In this document: piece after piece, positions 12,345 to 24,237 of the stretch
How positions within the stretch are numbered: position 1 is the first letter of the stretch
Layout: each line of letters begins with the position of its first letter
Assembly: GCA_950295325.1 (NCBI GenBank)
Contig: OX485806.1
Span: forward strand, 57,533,169 to 57,597,168
Source of the DNA: Polytrichum commune
Lineage: Eukaryota > Streptophyta > Polytrichopsida > Polytrichales > Polytrichaceae
Direction: 5' to 3'
DNA: 64,000 nucleotides
The notes under the pieces: model-generated
Seen by the model: only the letters and a program-made list of their open reading frames with translations
Told to the model about the DNA's origin: nothing
The model's database searches: none
Made by a program: the position numbers and the translations under genes

Positions 12345-15300
12345 CCGCTCTACCATCAATAAGATGGCATCATACCCATGTGACTCCGGCAATGTTGTGA
12401 TCAAGTCCATGCACATACTATGTCATGGCCTCGGCGGGATAGGCAACGGTTGCAAGAAACCGCCTTGCTTTTGGTAAGAGGCTCGGTTCACTTGGCACTT
12501 CATCCAAGCCTTCACAAAGTGGGCTATATCCTCATTTTTGCACCGCCAATTGTACATGTCCATGACACCATTCTATGGCGGCTTTTTCTTTTTCCTTTAT
12601 GGCCAGCAATAGGACTATCACATTCTTCCTTCCGAACCGATAGCCTCAACTTGCCCTGTGGCACATACACCCAACGTTCCTTACACTTGAACAATCCGTC
12701 CACCAACTTAACCTCTTTGAGCAACTTGCTCTTGCGAAGCTCACCTAAAAGTTTTTTTGCTTCGGATAGTTAATTTACCCCTCCCGTATCTTGCATCACA
12801 AGTTTCCTTCGCCGGCACACATTACCCACAAGGTTTGGATGGTTCTCATTGCTTGGAACTCTTCCCGTCTACTTAGCGCATCCGGCACCACATTTCCACG
12901 GTCCGGTTTGTGGATCAAATTCACCTTCATAAGCGCCAAACTATCATGCCACCGCAATGACTTGGCGCTCACTTACGCTTGTATGTCAAAATATTTTTAA
13001 GACACATCGTCCGTGTAGACCTTTGCTTTGTGCGACCCAAATAGTGTCGCCACATCTTCAAGCAATGCACTACGGCAAAGAAGTTATTTGTCATGAGTTG
13101 GTTGTCTTCTTTGACAACCATCGAGCTTCATGCTCCCATATGCAATGGCCATCCATCTTACATCAACAATCCGCCATTGGCAAAGTCACTCACCCCCGTA
13201 TGCACCTCAAAAGGTTTGTCAAGCTCTGCGAACTTGAGCACAGGCGGCGAAGAGAACTTGGTCTTAAGCTCTCCAAAGACTCATTACAAACATGATCCCA
13301 CTTTTGGGATAGCCATTTCTTCCACAAGTCGGACAAGGTGGGACAACCATCGAGCTTCTTGCTCTCATATGCAATGGCCATCCATCTTGCATCAACATCC
13401 GCCAATGGTAAAGTCACTCGCCCCCGTATGCACCTCGAAAGGTTTGTCAAACTCCGCAAACTTGAACAAGGGCGGCAAAGAGAACTTCCTCTTAAGCTCC
13501 CCAAAGACTTGGTGACAAAGCTCATCCCACCCTTGGAATAGCCATTTCTTTCACAAGTCGCACAAGGTCGGACAACCATTAAGCTTAATGCTCCCATATG
13601 CAATGGGCATCCATCTTGGATCAACATCCGCCAATGGTGAAGTTACTCGCCCCCGTATGCACCTCAAAAGGGTTGTCAAACTCCGCGAACTTGAGCACGG
13701 GCGGCAAAGAAAAATTGCTCTTAAGCTCTTCCAAGACTTGGTGGCAAGGCTCATCCCACTTTTGGGATAGCCATTTCTTGCACAAGTTGGACAAGGACGG
13801 AGAACCATGGAGCTTCATGCTCTTATATGCAATGGCCATCCGTTTTGCCTCAAAATCCGCCAATAGTAAAGTCACTCGCCCCCGTATGCACCTCAAAGGT
13901 TTGTCAAACTCCACGAACTTGAGCACGGGCATCGAAGAAAACTTGCTCTTAAGCTCCCCAAAGACTTGGTGGCAAGGCTCATGCCACTCTTGGAATAACC
14001 ATTTCTTGTACAAGCCAGACAAAGTTCCACAACCATGGAGCTTAATGCTCCCATAAGCAAAGGTCATCCATCTTGGATCAACATCCGCCAATGGTAAAGT
14101 CCTTCGCCTCCGTGTGCACCTCAAAATGCTTATGAAAACCCGGAAACTTAACCACATCTTGTGAAGAGAACTTGCTCTTGAGCTCCCCAAAGGCTTGGTG
14201 ACAAGGCTTATCCCACTCTTGGGATAGCCATATCCTCCATAAGTTGAATAAGGTCCTAGCAACCTTCAAAAACTCTCGAATGAAGTGGTGGTAATAGTTG
14301 GCTAGGCCAACAAATGACCTAAGCCCTTTTTGAATCAAGGGCCAATTCTCCTTTTGGATTGCTTTGACATTCTTCATGTTCGTCCACCAACTTCCTTTGT
14401 CACCACATACCTCAAGAACTCAATCTCTCGTTGAGCAAAGTTATTTTTCACTTCTTGGCGGTAACTTTTTGGGCAACACATTGGTGAATACATCATTGTA
14501 TCTCACCAACATCCCACCAATGTGGTTTGGGGGAGGCCCATCTTTCCTAGCCTCCCCATACGTTCCTTGGAGTTGCTCCAATTGAACCACGACCATTATG
14601 TTTTCTATTTTTCATTTGGTCCATTAAGACCAAATTCAACTTGGGTCCTCCTACCATAGGAGTCCTTGTCAATTTGAACTTCAATTCTTTGCCATTATGA
14701 CACATCATAATGCACCGCAAACACACCGGCTTGCATCTCACATCTATCATGTGAGTTTCAAAGAAGGCGGCCTTTACAATGACATGCATTTCATCTATTT
14801 CACATGGTGTGAAATTTTGACAAAAATTCAATGTCCCACATTGAAAGGTTACATGCATCGCGGCCTCCTTTGTCTCATGCGGTTCGCCCTTTCCAAACCG
14901 CACCTTGGTGGGCTGGCCCGCTTTATCAATCGGCAAGCCCCAACTCCCTTGTGAATTTTGGGCTCAAGAAGGAATGGTTTGCCTCTTTGTCAACCCATGA
15001 GACATTTCTCCCATTCATTTGAGCCTCAAGGCACAAAAGACTTGGCCTTGGCTTAAAGCTACTAGCCTTGGCCACAATGCCATCATCTTACATTCGGTCC
15101 GCGGCACAAGTATTATTTGGCGTGGTACCTATCTCCCCTCAACGTCCATTGTTGTAAGGCACCACCAAATTTCTTATTGGGGTCATCAGCCTAAATGCTC
15201 GTGGCAATTTTGATGATCCCCGCCACAACCTCAATAAACTTTTAGAAATTTGAACTTGGTATTCACCACCCACTTTTGAAACCCCACATAAAACGATGTA

Positions 15301-15730
15301 TTTATTAGAAAACTCATTCATCTAAGATGTATAATTCATTTGGGTGTGAAATTTGCGCATATACGCCTTAAGAAGCCCGGACGCCTCATTTCCACCAAAT
15401 TCATTCCAACATCAATACCTTCCAAGCATTTCGAATTGGAATTTCAATCCAACATTAATGCCCTCCAAGGTTTTGGGTGCATTCGGTATTCTAGGCACCA
15501 AATGTTTTTTGAGGTGTGCGGGAACCCTTTCAAAGGACTCCACCACTTTTCTCACCCAATCCACCATCATGCCCACCATTGTCATTAGAACCAATGGTAT
15601 GGTCAAATTTCATTTAGACATGATTTTTATTCCAATTTGAGCCTCACAACCTTTTGGAAACCCCGGGTCACCATCATAACCCGCTTATTTGATAGCCATG
15701 CTTCCCTCAAAATGTTAGCTTAAAAATTGG
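12345..15730 (-). pseudogene. Degenerate gypsy gag-pol with deleted RT core
   Basis: Read on the minus strand from 15730 downward, fragments appear in canonical order. These are Gag-like sequence (about 15640-15350), a protease-region segment (14936-14547) with a KLTRTPMVGGPKLNLVLMDQ-type run, and an RT-connection segment starting LRSFVGLANYYHHFIREF (14310 region). Next come RNase H starts with FEVHT, then an RNase H end resembling NVVPDALSRR (about 12870), and an integrase N-terminal segment (about 12724-12520). Only ~170 bp separate protease from connection, so the RT catalytic core (YxDD region) is missing. Stops and frameshifts are frequent. It is a dead chromovirus-like element judged by domain order and its Met-type PBS. 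Its 3' end is lost at the junction with the inverted LTR near 12345. Confidence 0.8.
13095..14260 (-). repeat. Five-copy tandem amplification of the RNase H start (228-229 bp)
   Basis: The block CCGCCA followed by ATGG-AAAGTCACTCGCC recurs at 13171, 13399, 13628, 13857 and 14085, with spacings of 228, 229, 229 and 228 bp. Translated on the minus strand, each unit gives 'KKWLSQ-WD-PCHQ...FEVHTGA...FTIGGC...AYESMKLHG', the gypsy connection/RNase H N-terminal segment. The copies are diverged from one another, so the amplification is not recent. 228 bp is 76 codons, while the 229-bp spacings break frame. Confidence 0.9.
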
Positions 15731-15748
15731 AACCCTGCTATGATACCA
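15731..15748 (-). other. Primer binding site (initiator tRNA-Met type)
   Basis: The minus strand reads TGGTATCATAGCAGGGTT, two bases after the LTR end GGGTTGTGACA. It matches the usual plant iMet PBS start TGGTATCAGAGC with one change. It fixes the sense strand of LTR family S as minus here and identifies 15751-16701 as the 5' LTR. Confidence 0.9.
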
Positions 15749-15750
15749 AG

Positions 15751-16701
15751 TGTCACAACCCTTGCTAGCCCCCCTTGACAATCTTGCCAATTTTCATTTA
15801 TAGCAAAGGTTACGAGCGCTAACCATTCGCATTCCGCCATGCCAATGGTTAGCTCCTCCTACCCCGAACCTTTTAGTTCATGGGAGGGAACCAACTCTCC
15901 TACTTTACTTTCGGGACTCACCCCTTAATCGGTAACCCATTCCTAGATGTGGACTTCCATCCATGAAAGTCCAATCCCATGTTGATCATCGTGTTGCCAG
16001 AGCAACACTACAACAACCCGAAGCATACTAGGCAACTATGGCCTCACATTGGGCCAATGCCCATGGAGGCCGTGCCGTTCGGCCTCGGGTGCGTGAGGCC
16101 ACACCACCTCACCCATATAAGCCTCTAGAACTGTACGCGGGGCCCCTACCCTACCGTTTAGAAACCTCTTGTCTCTCTACCAAGAGTTGGGGCCAAGTAG
16201 ACATTTTCCCTTAGCCGCTGGGCCTAGAAGCCCCAGCAACTTCAGACCATCATAACTTCCTTGTATGATGTCTGATGCTAACCACCAACCCCTCCATCTC
16301 CATCCACGCTTCACATAGATGCCGATGGACTCCTCACTTGCCCCATTCAGGCAAGTATTGAGGAAGTTATGCATGTTTGAACCTTGGCAGTCCCCGGAAT
16401 CACTCCCAGGCACATCTGTACCAGGGCGCTGTCCCGGGACAACGCCCCACTCAAATGGCCATAACTCCTAGCTCACACCTCCGCTTGAGGTGATCTTGAG
16501 CATTCTAGAATCACCACGCCATGAGCTATGCATAGCTCATGGCCTTACCCTCATGCCTCCTAGTCTCCGTGGGTGGGAGGCGTTCCCAACGCCCCGGGCC
16601 TTCGCCCACACTAAGATCACTTGGGCCCTCTCACCAACGACGCCACAAGTCCTGGGTGTCACTCGGGGATCCCCCTTGTGCCCATGGAGAGGTGCGCGAC
16701 A
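15751..16701 (-). mobile_element. 5' LTR of family S element
   Basis: A 951-bp LTR; the plus strand begins TGTCACAACCC and ends GTGCGCGACA. It adjoins the PBS at 15731-15748 and the gag-pol remnants, so it is the 5' LTR of a minus-strand element. The matching 3' LTR in the same orientation is absent. The right junction returns directly to satellite (ACCTAGAGCC). Confidence 0.9.
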
Positions 16702-19700
16702 ACCTAGAGCCTCTCGGTTCCGAGAGGGTCGGACTCTAGTGCATACACAAAGAATTTCAACATAAGTACCTACCTAGTCCACATATATACACATACACAA
16801 GGAACATCATTGAAGTCACAATTTGGTCCGTACTACCACCACCTAGAGCCTCTCGGTTCCGAGAGGGTCCGATTCTAGTGCATATACAAAAAAATTCAAC
16901 ATAAGTACCTACCTAGTCCACATACATACACATACACAAGGAACCTTATTGAAGTCAAAATGTGGTCCGTACTACCGAACCCTAGACCCTTTTGGTTCCG
17001 AGAGGGTCCGACTCTAGTGCATTCACAAAACATTTCAACATAAGTACCTACCTAGTCCATATACATGCATATACACAAGGGACCTCATTCTTGTCAAAAT
17101 GTGGTCCGTACTACCGAACCCTAGACCCTCTTGGTTCCGAGAGGATCGGACTCTAGTGCATTCACAAAACATTTCAACATAAGTACCTACCTAGTATACA
17201 TACATACACATACACAAGGAACCTCATTGAAGTCAAAATCTTGTCCTTACTACCGAACCCTAGACCCTCTCGGTTCTGAGAGGGTCGGACTCTAGTGCAT
17301 TCACAAAACATTTCAACATAAGTACATACCTAGTCCACATACATACACATACACAACGAACCTCATTGAAGTCACAATCTGGTCCATACTACCACCACCT
17401 AGACCCTCTCGGTTCCGAGAGGGTCCGACTCTAGTGCATATACAAAACATTTCAACATACGTACCTACCTAGTCCACATACATACACATACAAAAAGAAC
17501 GTCATTGAAGTCAAAATGTGGTCCGTACTACCGAACCCTAGACCCTCTCGGTTCCGAGAGGGTCGGACTCTAGTGCATTTACAAAACATTTCAACATAAC
17601 TGCCCACCTACTCCACACACATTCACATACACAAAGAACCTCATTGAAGTTACAATCTGGTCCATACTACCATCACCCAGAGCCTCTCGGAACCGAGAGG
17701 GTCCGACTCTAGTGCATACACAAAACATTTCCAAATAAGTACCTACCTAGTCCACATACATACACATACACAATGAACTTCATTGAAGTCACAATTTGAT
17801 CCATATAACACCACCTAGACCCTCTCGGTTCCAAGAGGGTCCGACTCTAATGCATATACAAAACATTTCAACATAAGTACCTACCTAGTCCACATACATA
17901 CACATACACAATGAACCTCATTGAAGTCAAAATGTGGTTCGTACTACCGAACCCTAGACTCTCTCCGTTCCGAGAGGGTCGGAATCTATTGCATTCACAA
18001 AACATTTCAACATTACTACCTTCTCAATCCACACACATTCACATACACAAAGAACCTCATTGAAGTCACAACCTGGTCCATACTACCACCACCTAGATCC
18101 TCTCGGTTTCGAGAGGGTCGGACTCTAGTGCATACACAAAACATTTCAACATAAGTACCGACCTAGTCCACATACATACACATACACAAGGAACCTCATT
18201 GAGGTCAAAATCTGGTCGATACTGCCAACCCTAGACCCTCTCGGTTCTGAGAGGGTCGGACTCTAGTGCTTACACAAAACATTTCAACATAAGTACCGAC
18301 CTAGTCCACATACATACACATACTCAAGGAACCTCATTGAAGTCAAAATCTGGTCGTTACTACCGAACCCTAGACCCTCTCGGTTCCGAGAGTCGGACTT
18401 TATTGCATACACAAAACATTTCAACATAAGTACCGACCTAGTCCTCATACATACACATACACAAGGGACCTCATACTTGTCAAAATCTGTTCCATACTAC
18501 CGAACCCTAGACCCTCTCGGATCCGAGAGGGTCGAACTCTATTGCAAACACAAAGAATTTCAAGATAAGTACCTACGGAGTCCACATTCATTCAGATACA
18601 CAAGGAACCTCATACTTGTCAAAATTTGGTCCAAGCTTCCGAACTCTAGACCCTCTCGGTTCTGAGAGGGTCGGACTCTAGTGCATACACAAAAAAAATC
18701 AAGATAAGAACCTAGCTAGTCTACATACATGCATATACACAAGGGACCTCATTCTTGTCAAAATCTGGTCCATACTACCGCCACCTAGACCCTCTCGGAA
18801 TCTATGTAGTTCACATACATACACATACACAAGTCACCTCTAAGGAGTCAATGTTGTCCACCCACTACATTCTCGGAATGGAGAGGGTCGGAACCGAGAG
18901 AGTCAAACCTAGTGCATTCTCGAAGAGTTCCAACGTATGAATCTATCTAGTCCCCAGACATACACATACACAAGGAACCTCATTCTTTTCAACATTTGGT
19001 CCATACTACCGAACCCTACACCCTCTCGGTTCCGAGAGGGTTGGACTCTAGTGCATATACAAGGAATTTCAAAATAAGACCATTGGGAGTCCACATACAT
19101 TCACATACACAAGGGACCGCATTCTTGTCAAAATCTGGTTCAACTGCTGAACCCTAGACCCTCTCGGAATCTATGTAGTTCACTTACATACACATACACA
19201 AGTAACCTCTAAGGAGTCAATGTTGTCCACACCCGCACCCACTAAACTCTTGGAATCGAGAGGGTCGAACCTAGTGCATTCTCAAAGAGTTCCAACGTAT
19301 GAATCTATCTTGTCCCCATACATACACATACGGAAGGCACCTCTTTCTAATCAAAATCTGGTCCACACAACCTCCACCCAAAACCCAAGAGGGTCGGACT
19401 CTAGTTCATACACAAAGAATATCAACATATTAACCTATCTAGTCCACATACATATAGAGACACAAGGCACCTCTTTCTGGTCGAAATCTGGTGCACACAA
19501 CCGCACCCAATACCCTCTCAGAACCGAGAGGGTCGGACCCTAGTGCATTCCCAAAGAATTCCTAGTTATCACCCTAGCTAGGCAAAACATACATCCAGCC
19601 ATATTACAACCTATTCAAGTCAAAATCAGTTCCAAGCAACCCAACCCAAGACCCTCTCGGTTTCGAGAGGGTCGCCTTCTTCTACATTCCCAAAGATTTC

Positions 19701-19761
19701 CAAGTTATCACCCTAGCCAGGTAACATATACATCCAGCCATATTACAACCTATTCAAGTCG
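16702..19761. repeat. Satellite family 1, block 3, decaying toward its right end
   Basis: About 20 units of the 139-bp satellite. Up to ~18700 the inverted-repeat core is regular, including a variant with an AA centre near 17686. From ~18780 units become irregular: one palindrome half is lost at 18789 and 19165 (CTCTCGG followed by AATCTATGTAG). Spacing changes and flanks diverge (ATCCAGCCATATTACAACC near 19590 and 19735). This gradient from homogeneous interior to degenerate edge is typical of an array boundary. Confidence 0.93.
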
Positions 19762-20556
19762 TAAATCCACCGATGCGCAAGTTTCTTGTTTTCGAAATCC
19801 CGACCCATAACTTAATTGCCCTATTGTTTGCAAGTTTTCTTCTTTATTTAGATATTTGAATTTCCATTCTCCTGTTCCGATAAACCTATATCTTTAAGTG
19901 CCCCTTGTGCATATAACCTCTACGACAAACTTACTCTATTAATCGAATTCTCTCTTCTCTCATCGCGAGACCCGCTCTCATTTGAACTGTTCAGATGCTT
20001 GCTCTCTGCCATAGATATTGCTTGTGAACCACTGTCCTCCGCTTCTTTGTCTATCAATAGCAGATTCAACCCTCCCTTGTCCACTCCACACGTATTATGT
20101 GAGTCTGTAGGGGTCCCTATTCCTTCTATGCATGTTTCCTTCTTCTTCTTAAGTTCTCTTCGTCTCCTCTGTTTCGAATTGCTGAAACTCGTGCCTCCCT
20201 TTCTCTTTTTCCGTTTCTTTCCTGGATTGATTGTGGAGACTGTATTTTGGTCTGGTTCCTTCATGTGTGCGTTCCAGTTACCCTCTCTTGCTCTCTTTTG
20301 TGCTCTGTACTCTCTCAGCATTCCTCCCCTTCACTATCAAAATGACCCCTCTCCTACCTCTCATACCTATATACTACCACTGTTGAAAGTTTAGGGTTTC
20401 CAATCGTCTGGTCGCCTTCACTCGTATTCCTTTTTTTGGATTTTTTCTCTTTGTCCATGGTTTCCTCGTCCACCGTGCCATGGGCCTTGGAATCCCTCTT
20501 CTTTTTCCCGTAGATGCGAACAATTTGTTTCTGTCTCTTCCCTTCACCTTAGTATC
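19762..20556. other. Upstream flank of broken gene; no confident gene
   Basis: A pyrimidine-rich plus strand precedes the ORF at 20557 and could contain its promoter and leader. On the minus strand an open frame of 133 codons (20321-19920) encodes a Lys/Arg-rich, nuclear-localisation-like low-complexity protein. I regard it as probably the reverse shadow of the pyrimidine-rich flank. No clear TATA box. Confidence 0.45.
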
Positions 20557-21716
20557 ATGTTCTCGTTGCAAGATAGTACTATATGGGTCGAACGCAAGAT
20601 TTATGATAGTGCTACTTCCTTGTTGTCATTGATCATGCGTGAGAATCCTAGGGTTGCCGACAATGGATCTTCAATGTGGGAACTCTGCGCTGGTAAATAC
20701 AGGGTGTACAGACTCCCAGGTCCTTGCACGAATGTATCCAAGGATATCCGTACCCCTCCCCATTCCTCTGCTTCCACTTTCAATACTCTTCCCTTGGTCA
20801 AAGTTAAGATTGAACCCGGTACGCACACTGTCATACATCTTTCCGATTCCTCCGATGGTGATGAGCCCCCCGTATCCACTCCCATTCACAAGCCATCCCC
20901 ATCCTCCGTCCGTTCCACCTTTGTTACCCCGCCTCTTCTGTCTCCTCTTCCTCCCTCCCCAGCCAAACCCCCAAATTCCATACCAAGGCCAAATCCATGG
21001 ACGGCATGGACAAACGCTATGACGGCCATGTTTGGACCAAAACCCAGACCACCAATATCACCAATGACATGGGCCTTTCTTTTCGCTCCTCCAGTTGCGT
21101 TGGCCGCCTCCAATGCCAGAATCCTCTTTGCGATTACCTCCAACGTGCTCATCGCACTTCCCCGGTTAATGAAACTGATTTCGACGGCTTCACAAAGGTG
21201 CCCTTTCCCGTTGGTGGTCCCTTCCCTTTGGGCTGCACTCTAATGTGCAGGATCTGTAAGGAGCCCCCTACATGCATTGCACCATGCCACACCAAAATCT
21301 TCTACGTCCCCGGCAATGACACAACTTAGCGTGCGTGCATTCATCTTGGCAACCATTGCGACCCAGTCAAGGTCGACAACTGCAGAGATAGCTGCCAGCG
21401 CATCGACGCCCTAATTGAAGAGCACGTCGAGCGAACGCCCCAAGCCACTCATATCAAAATTGTCCTTGAAGCCAGCAAGGACCTTGTGGGTGAGTTCCTC
21501 CTCCGCAATGATAGTGATCCTCATCGCCTTCTCTCGTTGGAAGAACTTGAGCCCGTTTTTTATCGTTGCAAGGAGTTGAATTCCCCCCACCTGCGTAACA
21601 AGGTTACTAATTTCAAATACTTGCGTAGGTTAGGGGTTATGGATGGCATCGCCAAGCTTCGAGGTGTCAGCAACTGGGCCTATGTCCAACGTAATCAATT
21701 CCCGGGCCAGGGTGAC
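20557..21716 (+). pseudogene. Broken protein-coding gene, 5' part (cysteine-rich, possibly transposase-like)
   Basis: Coding starts at the ATG at 20557: an N-terminal region, then a Ser/Pro-rich linker with an acidic SDSSDGDE patch. A frameshift near 20890-20997 moves the coding frame. The second frame has DGHVWTKTQT and a Cys-rich segment (CVGRLQCQNPLCDYL, then CTLMCRICKEPPTCIAPC) resembling a zinc-binding domain. An in-frame TAG at 21327-21329 falls just before a conserved-looking RACIHLGNHCDPVK segment. The frame then stays open (KLRGVSNWAYVQRNQFPGQG) to 21716, where an LTR interrupts it. The frame resumes exactly at 42683 and again at 43669. I do not recognise the family with certainty. 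Cys-rich domains of this layout occur in plant transposase-like (MULE/FAR1-type) proteins, which is only a suggestion. The family could equally be a host gene. Confidence 0.6.
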
Positions 21717-21724
21717 TGTCGCAA
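21712..21724 (-). mobile_element. First 8 bp of split solo LTR, with target duplications
   Basis: GTGAC (21712-21716) is the left target duplication of the family S solo LTR that ends at 42677. TGTCGCAA (21717-21724) is the first 8 bp of that LTR. Its last five bases, CGCAA (21720-21724), are the left target duplication of Element A. The partner copies are at 42678-42682 and 41706-41710. Confidence 0.93.
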
Positions 21725-22559
21725 TGTACACCCTCCCAGGAAGATTAAGGAAGAAGGACTAAGGGGCCAAATGCAGGAGAGTGAAGGGCTGAGAAGTAGT
21801 TGTTCACCGAATGAGCAGCAACAGGGACGAACACCGAGGAGCAGCGATCGAGGGACCGCGAGAGAAGGGCAACGCGGGAGACAGCAGGAGACGTGGGAGC
21901 GGCCGGATATCGAGGAGAGCCAACGGCAAGAGAGAGAGAACAGGACCGGTGGCAAGCCGGGGAGCACCGAGGGCATTGAAAACCGGATGAGGACCGGCCT
22001 CCCGGTTATGTAGCGGCCCGGGAACGCTCGGGAACGAAGGGAGCGCACCGGGAACGCACCGAGAGCCGGGAGGAGTGAACGACATCGGGAACGCGTCAAG
22101 GCGGCTCGGGAACGCAACGGGAACGCGCCGGGTACTCACATCAAGCCGGGAACGCCGTCACCATACTTGAGAACGAACGAGCAATTAAGTAGGATAGATA
22201 GTTAGTTGCTAGTGAACACCTAAGCAAGGGTAGATGAAAGACATGCCTAAAAGGGATGAAAGTCCTTTTTAGATGAACATAAACTATTCCCTTTAAATGA
22301 ATAGTTGCATTCCGGATGAAGGAGGTCCATGGATGGTAACCGTACCGAGAGGCACATCTAGGTTAAGCCAAGAAATCCAACGAATGAACTTCATAAGTAC
22401 ATTTTACATTCGGACATTATAACTGCTGTAAATAGATCCGGGAAGCCTAAAATTAGACTGTAACCGGATACAGGGATAAAATTAGCCTGAAATGAACATG
22501 TGGCATTAGGGGAAGTTAGGACTAACCGCCACATCTAATTAAAGATAGATTTTGAACAC

Positions 22560-22567
22560 TATATAAG
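22560..22567 (+). promoter_or_regulatory. TATA box of Element A 5' LTR
   Basis: TATATAAG in the context ACACTATATAAGAGGCC. Transcription would be expected to start about 25-35 bp downstream, which puts the structured repeat array and most of the LTR in the RNA leader. The identical box in the 3' LTR is at 40138-40145. Confidence 0.8.
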
Positions 22568-22661
22568 AGGCCAAACTTAAGGCACCTAATACACTTCATT
22601 TGAACACGCAAACTCTACATGAGTGTCGGAGCCTCTAGCACTCTCTCAAGCTAGTACATTT

Positions 22662-22969
22662 AGCCGAGGTTTTCGTGCCCTAACTCGGAGGGCAATCGAG
22701 CTAGCATCGCAATTAGCCGAGGCATTCGAGCCCTAACTCGGAGGGCATTGGAATATTAATGCGAGTAGCCGAGGCATTCGAGCCCTAACTCGGAGGGCAT
22801 TGGAATATTAATGCGAGTAGCCGAGGCATACTTAAGCCCTAACTCGGAGGGCATTGGAGACAATCATGCACGAAGATAGCTAGCCGAGGCAAATACATAC
22901 CCTAACTCGGAGGGCATTCTAAAGTGTTAAAATATTTAGCCGAGGTTCTCAAATCCTAACTCGGAGGAT
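22662..22969 (+). repeat. Six-copy RNA-structure-like repeat in LTR leader
   Basis: Six units begin AGCCGAGG and contain, after 7-11 bases, a hairpin GCCCT-AACTCGG-AGGGC. The loop CTCGG is complementary to CCGAG at the unit start, so each unit can fold as an H-type pseudoknot. In copy 6 the stem is ATCCT/AGGAT, two compensatory pair changes with pairing kept. In copy 5 only the outer pair is lost. Spacers between units vary in sequence and length, while the pairing elements do not. The array lies just downstream of the TATA box. Function unknown. Confidence 0.85.
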
Positions 22970-24130
22970 ATTAGCACATGTTACTACACTAAGGCAAATT
23001 GGTCAGAGCTTCGGATTAAGTTTGCTCCGGTAACTAAGACCTTTGACGAAGGAGAATTTCGAGCCGAAGGACCCGAAGGGAAATAATTACAGAGAGGAGG
23101 AAATCTCATTCGGCGGTACACTCGAGTTAATCCCCGACCTCAAGCCGGCCAAGTAAGATAAATTATTACAGTAAAAGCCCAAGTCACTCATATTTGAGGA
23201 AGGTAAGTTGTGGGCTTACCGGCTTACCATCACGTCATACCGGGTATGACTAGATACTAAATTATTACGCGGTGCCAAATCCAATTCAAAGGGAATTAGC
23301 CTAAGGGGATTTCAAAGCATCTAAGGGGAACACTTGGGGAAATTTAGGCCATGAGTTTAATACCTCATAAATGAGGGTGATAGTAATCAAACATCTTTAA
23401 TTGGAAATCGGTTTACCATATACATTAGAATCAACAAGGATTCTAATCCCTCAAATATTCTCAAGTGAATTTGGAATGTTGAAGGACCAAGGATACCATC
23501 AGAACAATATAATCAAGGTTAAAGAGGCAAGATGATTCTCAAGATTTTCATAATGTTAAAGAATATGTTTTGAACTAGAAACTCTTTATGAAGACATTCT
23601 CGGAATATTCTTAGAAAGTAATGAAGATTAGATGCATTCGAACCATGAAAGATATTGTTTGCAACATTTAGAGTTTCCCTTGAAACACTTAACCTCGACA
23701 TTAGGATTTCGGGGAACATAATCTCGAAAACCTAAGGCACTTTCTCCTTGGAGATTTATAAAAAAGGATCTTCAAATACAACATTCCGGAATTGAAGAAA
23801 TAAGATTATCTTGCGAGATCTTTCAAACCATGAAAGATGCAAGAGCGAATAGATGATTAAGAACTAAGGAAAGTAGTTTCTTAGAGAGCACTTTAATATT
23901 AGATTTCGGGGAACATAAACTTGTAACCTCAGGTCAACGATTCCAAGAGGATTTCAAAAGCAATAAATTAAAGATCACAAGAATTAGTCAACAAAGAATT
24001 AACGGACACCTTCACAAGTTTTGGAAACTAAGAGAATCTAATTTTGGTGGGAGTAACTTCCATGTAAACCGGTCAGCAGCGGGTTACACCGTCTAAGTTT
24101 GCTGAGGGTTTGAAGGTGACCTCGACATTT

Positions 24131-24148
24131 TGGCGACCATGCTGGGGA
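24131..24148 (+). other. Element A primer binding site
   Basis: TGGCGACCATGCTGGGGA starts three bases after the LTR end. A TGGCGAC...GGGGA pattern is what I recall for Tat/Ogre-type elements primed by tRNA-Arg, but the cognate tRNA here is an inference. It is unlike the iMet PBS of the family S element at 15731. Confidence 0.75.
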
Positions 24149-24237
24149 ATTCGCCACATGGACGTTACACTTACCTAGATTAGAAGATAAAATTTACAAC
24201 ATACAATATTTGGGAGTAAGTTGGATGGCAGGCGTCA

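Larger units (their letters stand above)
21725..24127 (+). repeat. Element A 5' LTR
   Basis: 2,403 bp, TG...CA termini. It contains a TATA box (22560), a six-copy structured repeat (22662-22969) and a long AT-rich 3' part. The short frames inside it, duplicated identically in the 3' LTR, are not convincing genes. Confidence 0.97.

Noticed and set aside
19920-20321. 133-aa Lys/Arg-rich nuclear-type protein on the minus strand
   Set aside because: Composition is explained by the pyrimidine-rich plus strand upstream of the broken gene; no supporting motif or promoter.
21695-22139. Arg/Ser-rich frames on both strands at the start of the LTR
   Set aside because: They are duplicated identically in the 3' LTR, arise from a GAACG/CGGGA-rich composition and cross the LTR boundary.
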